From IMG/VR virus record IMGVR_UViG_3300030060_001275, positions 1 through 52,681 of that record: DNA of 52,681 nt. One strand, given 5' to 3'. This DNA is from a virus. Shown here piece by piece: positions 48,849-52,681 of the stretch. The notes below the pieces were generated by a model. That model made no database searches, was not told where the DNA came from, and was given only the letters and a program-made list of their open reading frames with translations. The stretch's first letter is position 1, and every line of letters starts with the position of its first letter. The position numbers and the translations under genes are program-made.

Positions 48849-49364
48849 TTAAATTAACTCCAGTGCTTTTTGTCGTGTCTCATCTATTCTACGTTCCCAC
48901 CCTTTACCAAATGTTTCGTATATAGATAGACCACGAATAAATTCTTGTCGTTGTTTAGTTACGCCATTAATAAGTTTTTCTATTTGTGTTATAACAATTT
49001 CATTGTGATCATTTTCTATAGTAGACCACACCATGTTGAGAGTGTTTGGACCAATGATGCCATCGGGGTTTGAAATTCCACAGACGGATTGGAGAGCTTT
49101 TGATGCACGGCTGATTCCTGAATTGACAGCATAATCCATAACAACACAAGCAACACTAACAGGTAGATCATCACCTTTGATGCGATCCCAGTAATCACGC
49201 TTGTAAAGTTCAGCCGCCTTTTCCTCCGTGAGATCCATGATGTTGATCTCTGGGTACGCCCTTTTCGATATGCCATACTTAGTTTCTCCACCGGGATCAG
49301 ATGGATGATTAACGTATCCACCTTCATGGTGTAAAACCATTTTAACTATTCTTGCAAAACTCAC
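48849..49364 (-). CDS. Endolysin, glycoside hydrolase family 108 (171 aa)
   Basis: Start at the GTG at 49362-49364 with AGAGGA 8 nt upstream; the longer frame lacks an SD. VSFARIVKMVLHHEGGYVNH, then PSDPGGETKYGISKRAYP, is the GH108 signature with catalytic Glu14 in HEGG. DYAVNSGISRASKALQ and GIIGPNTLNMV complete the domain. It cleaves the glycan of peptidoglycan for lysis. No signal peptide, so it depends on the holin. Confidence 0.85.
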   Translation of the reverse strand: MSFARIVKMVLHHEGGYVNHPSDPGGETKYGISKRAYPEINIMDLTEEKAAELYKRDYWDRIKGDDLPVSVACVVMDYAVNSGISRASKALQSVCGISNPDGIIGPNTLNMVWSTIENDHNEIVITQIEKLINGVTKQRQEFIRGLSIYETFGKGWERRIDETRQKALELI

Positions 49365-49486
49365 TCTTGTTCCTCTGTGTTTTTTTCTTCTGCATGATCG
49401 TGACAACATTTACCATCTTCATGCTCGTGATCTGCTCCATCTGAGTGATCGTGACAACATGCATGTTTCTTTTCTTCTTGCGTCAT
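49361..49486 (-). CDS. His/Cys-rich putative metal-binding peptide (41 aa)
   Basis: Between holin and endolysin, the frame encodes two CCHDH motifs (7 His, 4 Cys, 12 Glu/Asp in 41 aa). The DNA shows a 15-nt exact repeat at 49395-49409 and 49446-49460. The start shares a base with the holin stop and the end overlaps the endolysin GTG by 3 nt, so it is translated in series. Likely binds Zn, Ni or Cu; its role in lysis is open. Confidence 0.6.
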   Translation of the reverse strand: MTQEEKKHACCHDHSDGADHEHEDGKCCHDHAEEKNTEEQE

Positions 49487-49860
49487 TACTTTTTCCTCAT
49501 GTTCATTAGTTTATCTGCGGATTTTATACCAAAACTTGCACTCACTACTAAGAATAAAAGATACTGATACCAATCGGGAAGATTATTAAGTGCAGCGAAT
49601 CCTTCATTGACTCGCTGTATAACTGAAGGATCGTTAATTATAACACTGTATGCAACACCTATCAAAGGTAGGGATATTAAAATAGCAAACCATTCATCTT
49701 TCCATGACTTGCCTGTAGCATCAGCCATTTTGTTTTCCCAATCGGCATCATTTTGAATAGAATTAATTTTGCGTTGTTGAATAGCTTTCTTTTCGTCTGC
49801 TTTACCTTTGATAAACTCTCTACCTAAATCAATGGCAGGTCCAAGTAACATTTGCAACAT
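49486..49860 (-). CDS. Holin, GTA 3-TM type (124 aa)
   Basis: The cytosolic N-terminal half is charged. SWKDEWFAILISLPLIGVAY is the typical start of GTA-type three-helix holins; a second helix (WYQYLLFLVVSASFGIKSAD) follows. It forms membrane lesions that release the GH108 enzyme. Coupled to the His/Cys peptide and endolysin. Confidence 0.7.
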   Translation of the reverse strand: MLQMLLGPAIDLGREFIKGKADEKKAIQQRKINSIQNDADWENKMADATGKSWKDEWFAILISLPLIGVAYSVIINDPSVIQRVNEGFAALNNLPDWYQYLLFLVVSASFGIKSADKLMNMRKK

Positions 49861-50168
49861 TACTTTTTACTCCCCATATTACTAAAGCCAAAGTATGCTC
49901 CCACAATAGCGGCTACAGAAACGTAATAAATATTAGCCATCTGAGCTAAGTGAGTAGCGGCTGTATTTAAACCCACAAGCTCACATATCATCACTGAAGA
50001 GGGATATACGAGAAGTCCTACCAATGCGAACCATGACATAGCTCTTTGAGTGTCTCGCTTAGCATCTTCATCTGCCATCTTTCTGCGTAAATCTTCTAGC
50101 ATAATTTCTCTTTCTTCAGGATCTATTTTTCCGTTGCCGTTCTTGTCATACTTTTTTAACTCTTCCAT
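49860..50168 (-). CDS. EF-hand membrane protein (102 aa)
   Basis: The ATG at 50168 is chosen over the longer frame. Residues 8-19 (DKNGNGKIDPEE) form a canonical EF-hand loop with Asp/Asn at 1, 3, 5 and Glu at 12. Two membrane helices follow (MSWFALVGLLVYPSSVMICE and IYYVSVAAIVGAYFGF). Lies upstream of the holin; a calcium-sensing holin partner or second holin is possible. Confidence 0.65.
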   Translation of the reverse strand: MEELKKYDKNGNGKIDPEEREIMLEDLRRKMADEDAKRDTQRAMSWFALVGLLVYPSSVMICELVGLNTAATHLAQMANIYYVSVAAIVGAYFGFSNMGSKK

Positions 50169-50347
50169 GTTCTTTTTCCAAATACATCTGTTTTTATGCA
50201 AACAGATTCATAATTAACTTTTGGCTTTGGAGCTTGCTCCATGAGAAAATCACGAGCTTTAAAACATTCTTCCAAAGACATATATGGGCCTTGATGATGT
50301 ACGTAATATTGCTCCGCACTCAATAATAATGAAAATAGTATCCACAC
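50156..50347 (-). CDS. Small exported protein with two Cys, lysis region (63 aa)
   Basis: GTG start; MWILFSLLLSAEQYYVHHQG is a signal-like start, followed by GPYMSLEECFKARDFLMEQA and YESVCIKT. Third member of the P-x-S-x-E-x-C family in this window. Confidence 0.5.
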   Translation of the reverse strand: MWILFSLLLSAEQYYVHHQGPYMSLEECFKARDFLMEQAPKPKVNYESVCIKTDVFGKRTWKS

Positions 50348-50352
50348 TTCAC

Positions 50353-50802
50353 TTATCTACCTTTAAATTTCATAAACCAGAGAAGTGCGTAAATACATAT
50401 CCCAACGGCACAAAGAGTGCCAATGATAACCCCAATACTAATAAAGATTTCTTTAACTTGTTGTTTTCTACGGGCTTTCGCCAATGCAATTCTTTTGCGT
50501 TCATTCTCTCTTCTTTCTTTTTGTACCCTAACATGTCTATCCCAATCTTGAAGTAAGCCGGGACGACCAGCCCAAATCATTAATTCACGTACCTGTCGGG
50601 TTTGTGCACGAATCTCTTCTAGTTTAAAGAAGGACTCCATATCGCCATTATCAGCCTTTTCTTGTAACTCTTCTTGTGCATTTGTTAGTTTACTTAAATG
50701 TGGTCCTATTTCTGTTATACTTTTAACATTTCCTGCCATTTCACGGATAGCTGATATTGCATCGTTAGCTATTTTAATTGCAGTAATGGTTTCAAAAATC
50801 AT
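50353..50802 (-). CDS. Coiled-coil, C-terminal membrane-anchored protein (149 aa)
   Basis: Long coiled coil (KLTNAQEELQEKADNGDMES), basic middle (KERRENERKRIALAKARRKQ), one membrane helix at the end (IFISIGVIIGTLCAVGICIY). The segment MIWAGRPGLLQDWDRHVR recalls marine phage proteins with a GRPGLW motif. Possibly part of lysis or membrane remodelling. Confidence 0.5.
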   Translation of the reverse strand: MIFETITAIKIANDAISAIREMAGNVKSITEIGPHLSKLTNAQEELQEKADNGDMESFFKLEEIRAQTRQVRELMIWAGRPGLLQDWDRHVRVQKERRENERKRIALAKARRKQQVKEIFISIGVIIGTLCAVGICIYALLWFMKFKGR

Positions 50803-51008
50803 TATGATGCCTGTGATATAAGGGCAACTACTGCTCCTAATACTGCAATTACATTAAGCATGACCATTGCTTCAAGTCTCCATAATCTTTTATCTAAACT
50901 ATTTAACTTATCATGCACATAACTATATCTAATAGCACACTCAGCTTCATGTTTTTCTAACTGAAGTTTTGTTTCCATTTCTAAACTAGGCTCTTGCTTT
51001 AATTTCAT
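50802..51008 (-). CDS. XhlA-like lysis accessory protein (68 aa)
   Basis: A coiled-coil start with YSYVHDKLNSLDKRLWRLEA, then a C-terminal membrane helix (MVMLNVIAVLGAVVALISQA). This is the layout of XhlA-type haemolysin/holin accessory proteins. Sits at the head of the lysis group. Confidence 0.6.
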   Translation of the reverse strand: MKLKQEPSLEMETKLQLEKHEAECAIRYSYVHDKLNSLDKRLWRLEAMVMLNVIAVLGAVVALISQAS

Positions 51009-52096
51009 TATGCCGCTACATCCTCACGCATTTTAATTGGATTGGATGGTGATCTATCCAACCACTTACCCCACTCAGCATAGTAATGACGCATTCCTAC
51101 TTCATCGTGTATAGTTTCATTTTCATGTCTAGCATGAAGAATATTTCTTTTTTCTGTACCTTCACGCATGGTTGTGCCCTGACCAGATACACCAATCAGA
51201 TCCTCGTGCAGATTACGTCCGAATGGACCCCATATTGAATTGTGATGTTTGATACGAGTTTGTCTTTCTTTTTCTGTGTCTTTTTTAAGTCCGTATCCAC
51301 GAAACTCAATTAATACTTTATTTGGTCCAAGAGGTGTTACACTGTCTGAACGGTATGCACTACCACGTAGGTTAAAGTTAAAGCCGGGAAACAGATCTAC
51401 CATGTACCACTGATTAGGTGGCAAGTTAGGGAAGCTAAGTTCCCCTCTATCTTCAAATCCCTCATACTCTTCGTAATTCACAGTGAATGAACTTACGTTA
51501 ACATGCCCGTTATCAAACGGAATATTCTTACGTGCAAAATACTCTTCATTAAATCCACTGACTCTATTAAAGTAGTGCATAAAATCGTGATAAAACTCAC
51601 TGTTGGTATCATGCCAAAGTTTATAGTTAGTATCTATAATAGATTTATGATAATGGAATACTTCCATTTCTTCTGAATCAATTGCATCTGCAATACAGTC
51701 AAATGCACCTGCTGTCCATTCTTCTACACTCATAATAGGATTAGGGTCAAGGGTGACCCAAACCATACCGCCATGCTTAACTTCGCAATAAAGTTCACTT
51801 TTACCTAAAATATTTTTAATAGGCACTTTTCCTGCTGGTCCTGTGTATCGTGAATCGTTGTACACAGCCCTAACATCAGTTCCAGTATTAATAACAGCTA
51901 TATTTTTAAATGCAATTTGCGATGTTCTGTAGCTTCCTATATCTGACATTTCACTTATATGACAAACAGGAACCCATACTTTAGAAAAAATGTTTTCAAT
52001 TTCTTCATCAAATATCTGTTGATTGTTGTAACACTCACTACTGATATGTTCTATCTTTGGTGTCTTATTCCACTGTTTATAATTACGTGCTGGCAT
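51008..52096 (-). CDS. Rieske-type oxygenase alpha-subunit-like protein (MsmA-like) lacking Rieske ligands (362 aa)
   Basis: Overall order and the start (FDEEIENIFSKVWVPVCHIS) match ring-hydroxylating/methanesulfonate monooxygenase alpha subunits; HMO-2011 is reported to carry such a gene. In the Rieske domain, the CxH site reads YNDSRYTG and the CxxH site reads CEVKHGG (C104, H108), so the iron-sulfur ligands are missing or misplaced. The mononuclear iron motif is partly kept: EFYHDFMH (H170, H174) and a late HEDLIGVSGQG with an Asp. Probably altered or non-oxygenase function. Confidence 0.75.
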   Translation of the reverse strand: MPARNYKQWNKTPKIEHISSECYNNQQIFDEEIENIFSKVWVPVCHISEMSDIGSYRTSQIAFKNIAVINTGTDVRAVYNDSRYTGPAGKVPIKNILGKSELYCEVKHGGMVWVTLDPNPIMSVEEWTAGAFDCIADAIDSEEMEVFHYHKSIIDTNYKLWHDTNSEFYHDFMHYFNRVSGFNEEYFARKNIPFDNGHVNVSSFTVNYEEYEGFEDRGELSFPNLPPNQWYMVDLFPGFNFNLRGSAYRSDSVTPLGPNKVLIEFRGYGLKKDTEKERQTRIKHHNSIWGPFGRNLHEDLIGVSGQGTTMREGTEKRNILHARHENETIHDEVGMRHYYAEWGKWLDRSPSNPIKMREDVAA

Positions 52097-52339
52097 TTAT
52101 AGTTCATCCGTATTTACAAAATCAGGATATTCCATGTCACGTTTAAAATGTTTTTTTATGACATCGATCATCTCATCATACTTAGCAATCTGTTCTATTT
52201 CTTGTTCTATAGCTTCCATAACATCAGAGTGCTCCCCAATACCAGCAGGATTATTTAAGTACACATGCACATTAGCTTTGTGTTTTGCAACATTACCTTC
52301 TGCGTATTTTAAAAATGCTTTAAGTAAAGTATCTTTCAT
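52097..52339 (-). CDS. Hypothetical protein (80 aa)
   Basis: MKDTLLKAFLKYAEGNVAKH, then YLNNPAGIGEHSDVMEAIEQ and a helical acidic end. The pattern KYAEGNVAKHKANVHVYLNN is common among small marine phage proteins. One base separates it from the oxygenase, so both are one transcript. Function unknown. Confidence 0.55.
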   Translation of the reverse strand: MKDTLLKAFLKYAEGNVAKHKANVHVYLNNPAGIGEHSDVMEAIEQEIEQIAKYDEMIDVIKKHFKRDMEYPDFVNTDEL

Positions 52340-52681
52340 TTATATCTCTTTGGGCCAATCACTAATAGGGGCGGCAGTCTCACCATCTGGTATTTCATAT
52401 AAAGCCATAAACTTTGCATGAGTGTCACACGCACTTATTGCATCTTCGATAGTTTTGCATTTATCTCTGACAGCCGTTCTATAATTTGATATGGCAGGTG
52501 ATATCGAGGTTCCTTGATCCGCTTTTCTAATGACCATCCAGTCAGATGACGATAAGAGATTTCTCGCTTCCTCTTTTGTTCTTGCAATAGCAACTGACTT
52601 GAGTCCGAGCGTAACGACTTGCTTTCCATTTTCATCGAGAATGGCTTTGCCTTCGGAGTCAACTTCGTTTTTGTCATCAAG
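52340..52681 (-). CDS. C-terminal part of a tail protein cut by the window edge (114 codons)
   Basis: The open frame runs in from the window end (LDDKNEVDSEGKAILDENGK) through SSDWMVIRKADQGTSISPAI to a stop at 52340. SDW..R..D.G......V..YR is the usual end of phage tail-fibre proteins. The frame is in phase with the truncated LamG gene at position 1 if the two ends are joined. Confidence 0.65.
   Translation of the reverse strand, partial: LDDKNEVDSEGKAILDENGKQVVTLGLKSVAIARTKEEARNLLSSSDWMVIRKADQGTSISPAISNYRTAVRDKCKTIEDAISACDTHAKFMALYEIPDGETAAPISDWPKEI

Noticed and set aside
1-52681. Phage RNA polymerase that could use the 22-bp elements as T7-like promoters
   Set aside because: No single-subunit RNA polymerase gene or its motifs are present among the listed products, although it could lie outside the window.

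Overview
The window is most of the genome of a tailed dsDNA phage, best matched to a marine podovirus of the HMO-2011 type (phages of SAR116, SAR11 and Roseobacter relatives). The evidence is an AT-rich genome; a family A DNA polymerase carrying two DnaJ-type CxxCxGxG zinc fingers between its exonuclease and polymerase halves; a phage-borne methanesulfonate-monooxygenase-like oxygenase; a GcrA-like helix-turn-helix protein and a GTA-type holin, both alphaproteobacterial in flavour; a T7-type endonuclease I; and podovirus-style head, portal, terminase and internal virion genes. No RNA polymerase gene is present, so host polymerase probably does the transcription.

Layout: (1) 1-19.2 kb, minus strand: tail fibres, stabilisation and tail-tube-like proteins, decoration protein, capsid, scaffold, a 617-aa virion-type protein, portal, terminase, then a run of tiny overlapping, very basic proteins that includes a SET-domain protein. 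(2) 19.2-20.1 kb: gene-free control region with two leftward promoters and several operator-like palindromes. (3) 20.1-40.6 kb, plus strand: early and middle genes. First come many small hypothetical genes punctuated by eight copies of a 22-bp palindromic element and a tRNA-Cys. Then come integrase, primase, HTH protein, helicase, nucleases, DNA polymerase, T7-like resolvase and class I ribonucleotide reductase. (4) 40.64-40.79 kb: intergenic strip with a promoter, a probable structured small RNA and a terminator. (5) 40.8-52.7 kb, minus strand: a 1374-aa internal virion protein ending in a methyltransferase domain, further virion proteins, a lysis cassette (GH108 lysozyme, holin, His/Cys-rich peptide, EF-hand membrane protein, XhlA-like protein), the oxygenase, and the 3' end of a gene cut by the window edge.

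The two minus-strand arms look like one late operon that would be continuous if the genome is circular or permuted. The truncated frames at the two window ends are in phase when joined, but the LamG domain would be interrupted, so some sequence is probably missing. Five promoter-like sites share one architecture (TTGACa, 16-bp spacer, TATAACTA). The 22-bp palindrome is confined to 20.0-26.5 kb and sits just before ribosome binding sites.

The most interesting items are the eight-copy palindrome; the orphan promoter-RNA-terminator unit at 40.66-40.79 kb; the promoter-terminator leader of nrdB; the Rieske-ligand-less oxygenase; the SET gene beside a Lys/Met/Gly repeat protein; the CCHDH metal-binding peptide in the lysis operon; and the virion protein fused to a SAM methyltransferase.
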